A stretch of 64,000 bases of DNA from Sulfurospirillum cavolei (lineage in GTDB: Bacteria; Campylobacterota; Campylobacteria; Campylobacterales; Sulfurospirillaceae): contig NZ_AP014724.1 of the NCBI RefSeq assembly GCF_001548055.1, forward strand, positions 1,922,001-1,986,000. Reading direction: 5' to 3'. The notes beneath the pieces were generated by a model. The model searched no databases. It worked only from the letters and a program-made list of their open reading frames with translations, and had not been told where the DNA came from. The translations under genes were made by a program, and so were the position numbers. Shown here piece by piece: positions 8,441-16,279 of the stretch. Position 1 is the first letter of the stretch, and each line of letters opens with the position of its first letter.

Positions 8441-9910
8441 ATGGATCTTTTATTATTAATACTCACCGTACCTTTTGCTTTTGGCGTTATCATGTTCTTG
8501 ATGCCGCTTCATTTTAAGTTTTTGCAGACGTTTCATATCCTCTTGAGCGTGATTGTTTCGTCGCTTTTATTGTGTGCCGTAGGCAAGGTCGTCAATAAAG
8601 AGGTGCTCTCCTTATTTCACGACTTTATCTTTTTAGATTCGATGGGGGCTATCTTTTTGTCGCTCATCGCCATTACGGGACTTCTTGCCAACGTTTACGC
8701 CACGACCTATATGAAATGGGAACTAGAGGGCGGACATATTAGCTTGCGTGAAGTCAAAAACTACTTTGCGCTCAGTTTTATCTTTACGTGGACGATGAGT
8801 TTAAGCGTCTTATGCAACAACATCGCGTTTATGTGGGCAGCCATCGAAGCTACAACGCTTGCATCCGTGTTTCTCGTCGCGGTTCACAACGATAAAAAAT
8901 CGACCGAAAGCGGTTACAAATACATCGTATTGTGCAGTATCGGTTTGGCGTTTGCCCTGTATGCAACCATTTTACTCTACTCTGCCGCCAACGGTAAAAT
9001 CGACGGCGAAGCGATGCTGTACACCAACTTGCTTGCCAATGCGGCAAGTCTAGACCCTATGGCGTTAAAACTGGTCTTTATCTTTGCGTTAATCGGTTTT
9101 GGAACCAAAGCCGGATTGGCACCGACGCATACGTGGCTTCCCGACGTTCATGCCGAAGGACCCGCACCGACATCCGCATTGCTCTCGGGCGTCCTTTTAA
9201 AATGTGCTATGTTAGGATTGATTCGCTATTACGCGGTCGTTGCTAACGGCGTCGGATTTGATTTTGTCGAAACGGTTATGGTAGTGAGCGGTACGTTAAC
9301 GCTTTTCGTCTCCGCCTTTTTCTTGATTCGCCAACACAACGTCAAACGTATGTTTGCGTACCACTCGATCGCACATATGGGCGTTATCGCTTTTGGTTTG
9401 GGCGTAGGCGGTGCTATCGGATTGTTCGCGGCCTTGTTTCACTGTGCGGCGCACTCGTTTACCAAAGCCTTAGCCTTTTGTTCAACCGGCAATATCGCCA
9501 GAATTTACGGTACGAAAGATATGACCAAAATGGGTAATATGATCCGCATCGCGCCTTTAACGGCGGTACTTTTCGGTATTGCGATCTGTTCATTGGTCGG
9601 TGTTCCGGGATTTGCCATTTTCGTCAGCGAATTTTTAATCTTTAAAGCCGCCGCCATTGACGGTAAATACATTTTAATGGGTATCTTTGCGGTTGCCTTA
9701 GCGATTATTTTTATCGCCGATTTTTCACACTTCTTTTTAGCATCCTTCGGTAAAGTGGAAGGTAAAGTAGAGCATAACGGCGAAATGAAGCTCAGCGAAA
9801 ATTTACCGTTGATTGCTTTAGCCGTTTTGATCGTCAGCTTCGGTATTTGGCAGTTCGATTCCTTTACGTTCTTACTTGATCAGAGCGTTAAAACCATACT
9901 AAAACAATAG
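8441..9910 (+). CDS. hyfF: HyfF, NuoN/NuoL-like antiporter subunit
   Basis: This 489-residue polytopic membrane protein is the second antiporter-like subunit. Family residues include LIGFGTKAGLAPTHTWLPDVHAE with the key lysine, and an ICSLVGVPGFAIFVSEFLIF segment near the C-terminal half, with a glutamate in the membrane. With HyfB it gives the complex two Mrp/Nuo-type modules, one fewer than E. coli Hyf, which also has HyfD. This supports a Hyf-like ion-pumping complex rather than the simpler Hyc layout. Confidence 0.85.
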   Translation: MDLLLLILTVPFAFGVIMFLMPLHFKFLQTFHILLSVIVSSLLLCAVGKVVNKEVLSLFHDFIFLDSMGAIFLSLIAITGLLANVYATTYMKWELEGGHISLREVKNYFALSFIFTWTMSLSVLCNNIAFMWAAIEATTLASVFLVAVHNDKKSTESGYKYIVLCSIGLAFALYATILLYSAANGKIDGEAMLYTNLLANAASLDPMALKLVFIFALIGFGTKAGLAPTHTWLPDVHAEGPAPTSALLSGVLLKCAMLGLIRYYAVVANGVGFDFVETVMVVSGTLTLFVSAFFLIRQHNVKRMFAYHSIAHMGVIAFGLGVGGAIGLFAALFHCAAHSFTKALAFCSTGNIARIYGTKDMTKMGNMIRIAPLTAVLFGIAICSLVGVPGFAIFVSEFLIFKAAAIDGKYILMGIFAVALAIIFIADFSHFFLASFGKVEGKVEHNGEMKLSENLPLIALAVLIVSFGIWQFDSFTFLLDQSVKTILKQ

Positions 9911-9919
9911 GACTTTCTA

Positions 9920-11659
9920 ATGAAATGTGATAAATTTATAGAAGCGCTAGGACAAAGAGTTAAAATTTTAGAAGTCACGAGGCAGTACGAAGATCAAGTG
10001 ACCGCTTTAGTGGAGCTAAACGACCTTCCCGAAGCGGTACGTTTCTTGTATTACGATATGGGCGGTTATCTCTCCACGATGATTCCCAACGACGAGCGAA
10101 GCATCAACAAACATTATGCGCTTTACTACGCGCTTTCGATGGAAGGCGGCAAAATGTTTGAGGGAGACGAAATCGCACAAGACGAAAAATGTTTCGTTAC
10201 CGTTAAAGTGCTTATCTCTCCCGAATCATTGGTTTTCCCGTCCGTGACGCCGTTGGTGCCGGCTTGCGTCTGGTATGAAAGAGAAGCTTACGATATGTTC
10301 GGTTTGATCGCCGAGGGCTTGCCCGATAAAAGACGCTTGGTCTTAAGCGACGACTGGCCGGACAATCTCTTCCCGCTTCGAAAAGACGCGATGGATTACC
10401 GCTATCGTCCCGATATGAAAGAGCATTATATGGAGCCCGAATACGACTTTTTACGTCCGGAAGGCTCGGGGATGATCGACGTCCCTTTGGGACCTTTGCA
10501 TATTACGGCGGACGAACCGGGGCACTTTAGACTCTATTGCGACGGCGATACCATTATCGATGCGGATTACCGACTCTTTTACCAACACCGCGGTATGGAA
10601 AAACTGGCCGAAAACCGTATGAACTACGATCAAATGGGCTATTTAGCGGAACGCGTATGCGGTATTTGCGGTTACGCCCATGCGATTGCGTGTATCGAGG
10701 CGGCGGAAAAAGCGATCAACTTGGAAATTCCCGCTCGTGCGCAAGCCATTCGTATCGTCTGTTCAGAGATCGAAAGACTTCACAGTCACCTTTTAAATAT
10801 CGGTTTGGCATGCGAAGTGACGGGTAACTACAACGCGTTTATGCACATTTTTAGAATTCGCGAATACTCGATGAAACTTGCCGAACTGGTCACCGGCGGA
10901 CGTAAAACTTACGGTAACGTCGTTATGGGCGGACTAAGACGCGATATGACGGGTCATGAGATAAAAGAGAGTTTACGCATCTTGCATATCATCGAAACGC
11001 AAGTCGAAGAGGTTTGGGATGCCGTGATGGACGATCAACGCCAAATGAAACGCTGGAAAGGTGTGGGAATTCTTGATAAACAAGTCGCACGCGACTTTTC
11101 GCCCGTCGGTCCGAACATCAGAGGTAGCGGTATTAAACGCGACACCCGTTACGACCACCCGTACGACTTTTTCAAACAAGTCAAATTCGATGTTGCGGTT
11201 GTCGAAGGCGGCGACGTATTTGCCAGAGAGATGGTGCGTTATATGGAACTCAAAAGCTCCGTTTCCATCATTCGCCAATGCTTCGAGTTGATGCCTCAAA
11301 CCGCGATCATCGTCGATCCGAAATTTCACGTTAAACCCGAGAACTACTCTTTGGCGTACGTCGAAGCACCCAGAGGCGAGAACGTTCACTGGATCATGCA
11401 AGGCAGCGCGCAAAAAGTGTATCGCTGGAGATGCCGTGCCGCAACGTACAACAACTGGCCGAGCCTTCGTTTTCAATTCCGCGGTAATACGATTGCCGAC
11501 GCCGCACTTATCGTATGTAGCTTAGATCCGTGCTATTCATGTACGGAGCGTGTAACCGTCGTGGACGTTCGAAGCAAAAAAAGCAAAATTTTGACGCACA
11601 ACGATTTGAAAGCGTTTTCGCAAACCCTTAAAAACAGTCCTATGAAGGATCTCAAATGA
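9920..11659 (+). CDS. hyfG: HyfG, [NiFe]-hydrogenase large subunit (NuoC-NuoD fusion)
   Basis: The 579-residue protein has an N-terminal NuoC-like domain (about 1-170) and a catalytic NuoD-like large subunit. Both nickel-binding motifs are intact: RVCGICGYAHA (around residue 245) and DPCYSCTERV near the C-terminus. After the second motif an extension of roughly 30 residues (TVVDVRSKKSK...) remains; in HycE this is removed by HycI after nickel insertion, probably here after the arginine of CTER. The enzyme oxidises or produces hydrogen at the cytoplasmic side. It overlaps hyfH by 4 bases. Confidence 0.93.
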   Translation: MKCDKFIEALGQRVKILEVTRQYEDQVTALVELNDLPEAVRFLYYDMGGYLSTMIPNDERSINKHYALYYALSMEGGKMFEGDEIAQDEKCFVTVKVLISPESLVFPSVTPLVPACVWYEREAYDMFGLIAEGLPDKRRLVLSDDWPDNLFPLRKDAMDYRYRPDMKEHYMEPEYDFLRPEGSGMIDVPLGPLHITADEPGHFRLYCDGDTIIDADYRLFYQHRGMEKLAENRMNYDQMGYLAERVCGICGYAHAIACIEAAEKAINLEIPARAQAIRIVCSEIERLHSHLLNIGLACEVTGNYNAFMHIFRIREYSMKLAELVTGGRKTYGNVVMGGLRRDMTGHEIKESLRILHIIETQVEEVWDAVMDDQRQMKRWKGVGILDKQVARDFSPVGPNIRGSGIKRDTRYDHPYDFFKQVKFDVAVVEGGDVFAREMVRYMELKSSVSIIRQCFELMPQTAIIVDPKFHVKPENYSLAYVEAPRGENVHWIMQGSAQKVYRWRCRAATYNNWPSLRFQFRGNTIADAALIVCSLDPCYSCTERVTVVDVRSKKSKILTHNDLKAFSQTLKNSPMKDLK

Positions 11660-12195
11660 TGAAACTTCTCGATATTAGTAAAAAATACGGCGAAATTACC
11701 CATAAGTACCCGTTTGAGCCTTATAAAGTCGCCGAAAATTTTCGCGGCAAACCCGCTTATATTTACGATCTTTGTATCGGTTGCGCGGCATGCGGCGTTG
11801 CCTGCCCGTCCAATGCGATTACGGTACAATTGAACGAGAATAAAAGCAAATTAATATGGGAATTCGACTGCGGACGCTGTATCTTTTGCGGAAGGTGCGA
11901 CGAAGTGTGCCCGACCGGTGCGATTAAGCTAAGTGAAGAGTTTGAACTGGCGGTTAAATTCGATAAATCCGCGATGATTCAAAGGGGAGAACTGGAAGTA
12001 CAATGTTGCAGCGAATGCGGCAAACCTTTCAGTGCCAAACGCTTGGTCAAATACAGTTTAGAGTGTTTAAGTAAAGCCAATTTGGGCGAAAAACGATTGG
12101 AAGAGGCAAAAAGCTACGTCAACGTTTGCCCTACATGTAAAAAAACGGCTACGGTAGCAAACTTTACCGCCGGCAAAGAGATGGTGATAGAATGA
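11656..12195 (+). CDS. hyfH: HyfH, NuoI-like two-cluster ferredoxin subunit
   Basis: The 179-residue protein has two [4Fe-4S] motifs (CIGCAACGVACP and CGRCIFCGRCDEVCP), as in HycF/HyfH and NuoI. The C-terminal part carries two further cysteine pairs (CCSECGKPF and CPTCKK) that look like a zinc ribbon or an extra metal site; HycF-type proteins have a comparable tail. It relays electrons between HyfA and HyfI. Start and stop overlap both neighbours by 4 bases, so translation is coupled. Confidence 0.88.
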   Translation: MMKLLDISKKYGEITHKYPFEPYKVAENFRGKPAYIYDLCIGCAACGVACPSNAITVQLNENKSKLIWEFDCGRCIFCGRCDEVCPTGAIKLSEEFELAVKFDKSAMIQRGELEVQCCSECGKPFSAKRLVKYSLECLSKANLGEKRLEEAKSYVNVCPTCKKTATVANFTAGKEMVIE

Positions 12196-13013
12196 AAACG
12201 TATGAAGTCCCTCAAAATATTCAAGACGCCAACGACTTGGAGCAAAAACTGGAATTGCTCAAACACATCGGACGTAGTTTTAGCGTTTATCGCATCGACT
12301 GCGGAAGCTGTAACGGCTGTGAAATCGAAATTTTTGCCGCCATTACGCCGCTTTGGGATCCCGAACGCTTCGGTTTCAAACTCGTTGCGAACCCCCGTCA
12401 TGCCGATATTTTGCTGTGCACGGGTCCCGTGACGCGCCAAATGTACTATCCGTTACTTCGCGCCTACGAAGCCACGCCCGATCCTAAAATCGTCGTAGCA
12501 CTCGGGGCGTGCGGCTCTACCGGAGGCATTTTTTACGATGCCTATAGCGTGCTAAGCGGCATCGATAAAATTATTCCTGTCGACGTTTACATTCCCGGCT
12601 GTCCTCCGCATCCTGCGAGCATTATCTACGGACTAACCACCGCGCTTGGCGTTATGGATCAAAGACTTCAAAAAACAAGCTTTGAACACGATAACGAAAT
12701 GCCGCCCGCGGTCGAAGATTCCGTTTTAGGTAATACCCTTTTCGAGAGGGATTTGTTGGTGCACTCCAAACGTCTTATGAGCTATATTTTCGGACGCAAA
12801 CTGTACGACAAATACCTTGCGGCACTCGTCAAAAGCGGCAATATCAAAGACACGAAAGCGACCAAAGCCGCGATTACCGAAGCGATGAAAAAAGAGGACG
12901 ACCCGCGCTATGCGGAGTGTTTGGGTATTTTGCATAACGAAATTTATACCCAATACGTTCCGTGTCAAGAAGAGGATAAAATCAGCCTTCATCGCGTGAA
13001 GTGGGGACGCTAA
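12192..13013 (+). CDS. hyfI: HyfI, [NiFe]-hydrogenase small subunit (NuoB-like)
   Basis: The 273-residue protein has the NuoB/HycG/HyfI cysteine set for the proximal [4Fe-4S] cluster: CGSCNGCEIEI, the cysteine of GACGSTGG, and PGCPPHPASIIYGL. There is no twin-arginine signal, which places it in the cytoplasm as expected for group 4 hydrogenases. The tail of about 90 residues after the NuoB domain is long but seen in HyfI proteins. Its stop overlaps the hyfJ start (TAATG). Confidence 0.9.
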   Translation: MKTYEVPQNIQDANDLEQKLELLKHIGRSFSVYRIDCGSCNGCEIEIFAAITPLWDPERFGFKLVANPRHADILLCTGPVTRQMYYPLLRAYEATPDPKIVVALGACGSTGGIFYDAYSVLSGIDKIIPVDVYIPGCPPHPASIIYGLTTALGVMDQRLQKTSFEHDNEMPPAVEDSVLGNTLFERDLLVHSKRLMSYIFGRKLYDKYLAALVKSGNIKDTKATKAAITEAMKKEDDPRYAECLGILHNEIYTQYVPCQEEDKISLHRVKWGR

Positions 13014-13372
13014 TGGTTGAAGTCTATAAACTGATGCAGCGGCATCTCGACGGCGCAAAATCGGGCGACGCCAAACTCGATCAGATCAAAATCTTTTCAA
13101 CATGTATCGGGCATGGCGTCGGAACGATTGATTTTAGCGAGAAAGTGTTGGAAATACCCGAATGTGAATTCGACGAGATCGTGGCACACGGCGGAGAATA
13201 CCTCAAATTCAAAATCGGTAACCTAAGTCGGTATTTTGAAATCGAAATTTTCCCCGAACATGCCGCGCAATTGGTTCCTCAAATGCTCGAATGCCCTTTA
13301 AAAGAGATTCTTGCGAACTTAAAAGAGGGCTATTTGGTGTTGCGTAAAGATTTCCAAACATCCAGAACATAG
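13013..13372 (+). CDS. hyfJ: HycH/HyfJ-type formate hydrogenlyase assembly protein
   Basis: The 119-residue protein (MVEVYKLMQRHLDGAK...) has the size, position and features of HycH/HyfJ, small soluble proteins needed to mature the group 4 large subunit. The segment TCIGHGVGTIDFSEKVLEIPE is the best conserved part. The ATG at 13013 overlaps the hyfI stop, which decides it over an in-frame upstream start inside hyfI. Assignment rests on context plus these conserved stretches. Confidence 0.75.
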   Translation: MVEVYKLMQRHLDGAKSGDAKLDQIKIFSTCIGHGVGTIDFSEKVLEIPECEFDEIVAHGGEYLKFKIGNLSRYFEIEIFPEHAAQLVPQMLECPLKEILANLKEGYLVLRKDFQTSRT

Positions 13373-13380
13373 GAAGCGAC

Positions 13381-13827
13381 GTGAAAAAAGCACTATTATG
13401 CATCGGAAACGAACTTAGAGGCGACGACGGCGTCGCCATTGCTCTTGGGAGGCTTGTCGAACAACGCCTCCCCTCGTGGACGGTCTTCTTCGGCTACGAT
13501 ACGCCCGAAAATGAATTTGTCGCTTTGCGCGAATTTCAACCCGACGTGATCGTCGTAGTCGATGCAATGAGCGGATTTAAAGAGGATAAAATCGAATTTA
13601 TCGACCTCAGCGACGAGCGTACCTACGTCTACTCGACGCATAACCTACCCACGCCGATTTTGATGAGCTACCTTCGAGAGATTTGCATTCAAACCATTTT
13701 TTTAGGGATATGCGTTTTACTCGAAAACGTCTTGCATTTTAGCGAAGGGTTAAGCCAAAGTGCCCAGACGTCCGTTACCAAAGCGTTCGACAAACTTCAA
13801 GAACTCGACGCGATGCTTGAGGCTTAA
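13381..13827 (+). CDS. hycI: HycI-type hydrogenase maturation protease
   Basis: The 148-residue product begins KKALLCIGNELRGDDGVA, the hallmark of the HyaD/HycI peptidase family, where the early acidic residue (E in GNELRGDDG) and a later aspartate (VVDAM) bind nickel. It removes the C-terminal extension of HyfG. Translation starts at GTG (13381) with AGGA upstream. It is the last gene of the hyf operon and meets the convergent ABC transporter operon at a hairpin. Confidence 0.88.
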   Translation: MKKALLCIGNELRGDDGVAIALGRLVEQRLPSWTVFFGYDTPENEFVALREFQPDVIVVVDAMSGFKEDKIEFIDLSDERTYVYSTHNLPTPILMSYLREICIQTIFLGICVLLENVLHFSEGLSQSAQTSVTKAFDKLQELDAMLEA

Positions 13828-13847
13828 AGCCTAGAGGGCTTTAGCCT
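13820..13847. terminator. Bidirectional hairpin between hycI and the ABC ATPase gene
   Basis: AGGCTTAAAGCC (13820-13831) pairs with GGCTTTAGCCT (13837-13847) with a single-base bulge and a 5-base loop. The stop codons of both convergent genes lie within it. It probably ends both the hyf operon and the long minus-strand operon. Confidence 0.6.
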
Positions 13848-14592
13848 GTTTCAAGCGTGCTAAAATCGTTTCGTAAAGATGCTTGATTTTTAAGGAAGCG
13901 TTACGTTGTTCCTTGGGCGTTTGCGGCGTCACAACCTCTAAAATACGACCGGGTCGTCCGTGCATCAGCACCACTCTATCACCCAATAACAAAGCTTCGC
14001 GAAGCGAGTGCGTCACCAAAACCGCGCTCATGCGGTTTTCGCTAAAAAAGCGCTGCATCGCTTCGTCCATCATCTCTCGTCCCACCTCGTCAAGCGCGGA
14101 AAAAGGCTCATCCATCAAAATGAGTTTGGACTCCATCGCAAGGGCACGTGCAAGTGCGGCTCGTTGTTTCATACCGCCTGAAATCTCCCTCGGATAGGCT
14201 TTCGCAAACGAAGCAATGCCCGTTTTTTCCATATATTCTTGGGCTTTTTCTCGCTTTTGATTTTTGGAAAGCGCGGTACGATGCAACGGTAACATCACGT
14301 TTTCTTCGATGCTTAACCATACAAAAAGCCCCGAATCTTGCGGAATGAAACTGCGCGAATGATGCGGTGCGACAACGGCTTCGTCGCGGTGCAATACCGT
14401 ACCGCTATTAGGCGTCTCAAACCCCGTAAACAGACGAAGCAAGGTCGATTTGCCGCAACCGCTCTCGCCTACGATAGAGATGCATTCTCCTACATGTAAC
14501 GTCAGATCGATCTTTTGAACGGCAACGACGCAACGGTTTTCATGGGCTAAAAAATAGGCTTTGCTTAAACCTTCGGCTAAGAGTTCAACCAT
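13831..14592 (-). CDS. ABC transporter ATP-binding protein, NitT/TauT/SsuB type
   Basis: The 253-residue ATPase has all motifs: Walker A GESGCGKST (about residues 40-48), the Q-loop FIPQDSG, signature ISGGMKQR, Walker B LILMDEP and the switch histidine VTHSLREA. It resembles ATPases of nitrate/taurine/alkanesulfonate-type importers. The gene overlaps the permease gene by 8 bases and is the last of a nine-gene minus-strand operon. It powers uptake through the adjacent permease; the substrate is unknown. Confidence 0.85.
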   Translation of the reverse strand: MVELLAEGLSKAYFLAHENRCVVAVQKIDLTLHVGECISIVGESGCGKSTLLRLFTGFETPNSGTVLHRDEAVVAPHHSRSFIPQDSGLFVWLSIEENVMLPLHRTALSKNQKREKAQEYMEKTGIASFAKAYPREISGGMKQRAALARALAMESKLILMDEPFSALDEVGREMMDEAMQRFFSENRMSAVLVTHSLREALLLGDRVVLMHGRPGRILEVVTPQTPKEQRNASLKIKHLYETILARLKQAKAL

Positions 14593-15361
14593 TGCCTACC
14601 CGCTGTAAAATTTTCTTTTCCAAAACCCTAAATCCCCATTTTTCCGCAACGATTCCCACCGCACAGATCAAGCCGATGGAGATAAACACGACTTCAAAAT
14701 CAAGCGACCAACGTGATTGAATAATGGCATAGCCCAGCCCCACGCTACTACCGACGACCATCTCCGCCGCGATCAATACGCGCCAACCGATAGCCAGTCC
14801 CAAACGAAGTCCCGTTAAGATCGGCAAAGCGCATAAGGGCAGGATGAGCGTAAAAAAAAGTCGAAACGAAGAGAGGTTCATCATCTTTGCCATGGAAAAC
14901 GTTTGTGCGGGAATCGAATGAATCGCTAATGCCGTGTGCATAAAAATCAGAGGAAACGCGCTCATCGCGATCATAAAAAGCGTCGCTCTCTCGCCGATAC
15001 CGAACAAGAGCATTGCAAAAGGAATCCATGCAAGACCGGGCATCATCTGCAAAACGGTTCCGACATGTAAAGCGATCGCATAGGCTTTTTCAAAAAAACC
15101 GCAGACCGTCCCAAGCGTCACGCCGAAAAAAACGGCGATACTATAAGCGATCAGCCACCGCTTCAAACTCATCGTAAAATGGGAAAAAAGTGAAGTGTCG
15201 TAAACGCTTTCGCCGCTTAAAAGCGAAACGAGACGCATCACAACCGCATCGGGCATCGGAAAGGGAATATGCCGCACCGCTTCGACGCTCAGGGCGAAAA
15301 GCCACCAAAAAAGCGTAAAAGCACCCATCCAGGCGAGAATCCAAAGAGACGACTTTAGCAC
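14585..15361 (-). CDS. ABC transporter permease, NitT/TauT type
   Basis: This is a BPD-type inner-membrane permease with about six helices; the EAA-like loop appears around FSMAKMMNLSSFRLFFTLILP. A long frame from 15520 exists, but the GTG at 15361 has an AAGGA site 6 bases upstream that overlaps the stop of the preceding gene, and it gives the usual length (258 aa); an ATG at 15397 is the alternative. It works with the ATPase and the periplasmic binding protein encoded on either side. Confidence 0.8.
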   Translation of the reverse strand: MLKSSLWILAWMGAFTLFWWLFALSVEAVRHIPFPMPDAVVMRLVSLLSGESVYDTSLFSHFTMSLKRWLIAYSIAVFFGVTLGTVCGFFEKAYAIALHVGTVLQMMPGLAWIPFAMLLFGIGERATLFMIAMSAFPLIFMHTALAIHSIPAQTFSMAKMMNLSSFRLFFTLILPLCALPILTGLRLGLAIGWRVLIAAEMVVGSSVGLGYAIIQSRWSLDFEVVFISIGLICAVGIVAEKWGFRVLEKKILQRVGNG

Positions 15362-15371
15362 ACGCGTTCCT

Positions 15372-16271
15372 TTAATGCGCCGTACATTTTTCCACATCGG
15401 GGAGATGGGAAAGTTTGTGAGCGTCGTATAAAAATTCCGCCATTTTAACCAAACTTGCCTTGGTTGTCGTGTCGATACCGATGCGATAAAAATGGTACGC
15501 CATCGCTTCTTTCGTCGCACCGACCGAAAGCTTGGAAAATTTTGAGACGATCTGTGCGCTTTCTTCGGGTGACTCGTTAATGAATTTCGCCGCTTTTTCG
15601 AGTGCCCTCAACACGCCGTCCATGTGAGACGCATGCTCTTTAAAACTCGACGCTTTGACCATCAGCAAAAGCGGATAGGTATTGCCCACGCCGTCCAAAC
15701 TCTCGATGCGTTTTCCAATGCCTTTTTCAACCAAAACCGAAGGAGTCGGCTCGCTTGCGATGACCGCATCGACCTCTTTGGACGCCAACGCCGATGCCAT
15801 CAACGAAGGTTCCAAGTCCATCAACTCTTTGTCCAACGTTATACCCTCCGCTTTGGCTTTAAGCATCACGCCGCCGTGCGTCGAAGTGCCTTTTTTCACG
15901 GCGATCTTTTTGCCCTCAAGGTCTCGAAGCGACTGTGCCGAAGCGTCCACGGGAACGACCACGCCGTGACGTTTTTCGCCGCCGCCCAAAGCGGTAAGGA
16001 TTTGAATGTTAGGACAATATTTTGCCACCGCGATCAACGCGGCGGTATCGCCCATCGTCGCAATATCCGCATCGCCGAAGATCAATGCTTCGCCGGTCGC
16101 AGGCCCGCTCGTAAAACGTTTTGCCGCGATTTCAATGCCCTCTTCTTCAAAAAACTTCTTCTCGATCGCTACGATCACGACCGCATCGACGACACGATCT
16201 TGCAAGGCAATAACCAAAGGCTTCGTCCATCCCAAACTTACTATCGTCATAACTAACAATACAAAACGCAT
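15372..16271 (-). CDS. Periplasmic substrate-binding protein, NMT1/SsuA-like
   Basis: The protein (299 aa from the ATG at 16271, which has GGAG upstream) starts with a signal peptide (MRFVLLVMTIVSLGW). The fold is that of NitT/TauT/SsuA binding proteins: KPLVIALQDRVVDAVVIVAIEKKFFEEEGIEI, then a GDADIATMGDTAAL segment and KGTSTHGG where ligand normally binds. It should catch a small anion or heterocycle in the periplasm. It lies between the radical SAM fusion and the permease gene, so its ligand may be a substrate, precursor or cofactor for that enzyme; this is inference from context. Confidence 0.82.
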   Translation of the reverse strand: MRFVLLVMTIVSLGWTKPLVIALQDRVVDAVVIVAIEKKFFEEEGIEIAAKRFTSGPATGEALIFGDADIATMGDTAALIAVAKYCPNIQILTALGGGEKRHGVVVPVDASAQSLRDLEGKKIAVKKGTSTHGGVMLKAKAEGITLDKELMDLEPSLMASALASKEVDAVIASEPTPSVLVEKGIGKRIESLDGVGNTYPLLLMVKASSFKEHASHMDGVLRALEKAAKFINESPEESAQIVSKFSKLSVGATKEAMAYHFYRIGIDTTTKASLVKMAEFLYDAHKLSHLPDVEKCTAH

Positions 16272-16279
16272 GGTTACTC

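Noticed and set aside
10973-11476. 167-codon open frame antisense to hyfG
   Set aside because: It runs opposite a strongly conserved hydrogenase large subunit gene and its translation has no recognisable domain; it is a codon-bias shadow.
15624-16256. 210-codon open frame antisense to the binding protein gene
   Set aside because: Arginine/histidine-rich translation typical of antisense frames; the minus-strand frame has a signal peptide and family motifs.
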